Shown one piece after another: positions 5,579 through 5,579 of a DNA stretch of 5,579 nucleotides (position 1 is the stretch's first letter; every line of letters starts with the position of its first letter). The DNA is from a bacterium (GTDB lineage: Bacteria; JAMCPX01): positions 1 to 5,579 of the forward strand of contig DAHXOM010000331.1 in assembly GCA_027364825.1 (NCBI GenBank). The letters run 5' to 3'. The translations under genes and the position numbers were made by a program. The notes beneath the pieces were generated by a model that worked only from the letters and a program-made list of their open reading frames with translations, searched no databases and was not told the DNA's origin.

Positions 5579-5579
5579 T

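Noticed and set aside
1..5579. CRISPR array, tRNA or rRNA genes
   Set aside because: No regularly spaced repeats longer than the 10-bp pair, and no cloverleaf-like or rRNA-like conserved sequence, were seen on either strand.

Overview
The window holds two unrelated blocks. Positions 70-4459 (+) carry a very compact four-gene operon built around an Hsp70 chaperone. Positions 4466-5579 (-) carry pieces of an RHS/YD-repeat gene with a HEPN-MNT gene pair lying between them. The proteins look bacterial. The moderate GC of the operon and its mix of J domain, TPR, winged-helix-like and PAS modules suggest a Desulfobacterota, Myxococcota or Nitrospirota-type organism, but that is an impression and not a demonstrated placement.

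Operon. Gene 1 is a J-domain protein with an N-terminal winged-helix-like module and C-terminal TPR-like helices. Gene 2 starts 2 nt after it and is an Hsp70/DnaK that has a complete ATPase domain and beta-sandwich but no helical lid. Gene 3 overlaps gene 2 by 4 nt (ATGA). It has one TPR and ends in a second copy of the module that opens gene 1. Gene 4 starts at the base after the gene 3 stop. It is a soluble PAS protein with a histidine-kinase-like body that has lost the phospho-acceptor His and most ATP-binding residues. The spacing implies one mRNA and fixed stoichiometry. My inference is that the J protein feeds clients to, or anchors, a specialised lidless Hsp70, and that the TPR protein and the PAS pseudokinase act as scaffold and sensor. 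No grpE, clpB, hrcA or CIRCE-like element is in the window, so this does not look like the housekeeping dnaK locus.

Upstream region (1-69). It is AT-rich and holds a 10-bp direct repeat with a 20-bp period. A TTGACA box at 70-75 competes with the TTG start codon of the longest reading of gene 1.

Right part. On the minus strand, YD-repeat coding sequence enters from the right edge and stops making sense near 5411. YD-repeat sequence resumes at about 4640 and ends in a stop at 4466-4468, six bases from the end of gene 4 and tail-to-tail with it. Between the two pieces are a HEPN-domain gene (4992-5393) and an MNT nucleotidyltransferase gene (4645-5019). They overlap by 28 nt and are visibly more AT-rich than the operon. 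The simplest reading is that this toxin-antitoxin-like pair was inserted into an RHS gene or replaced part of one.
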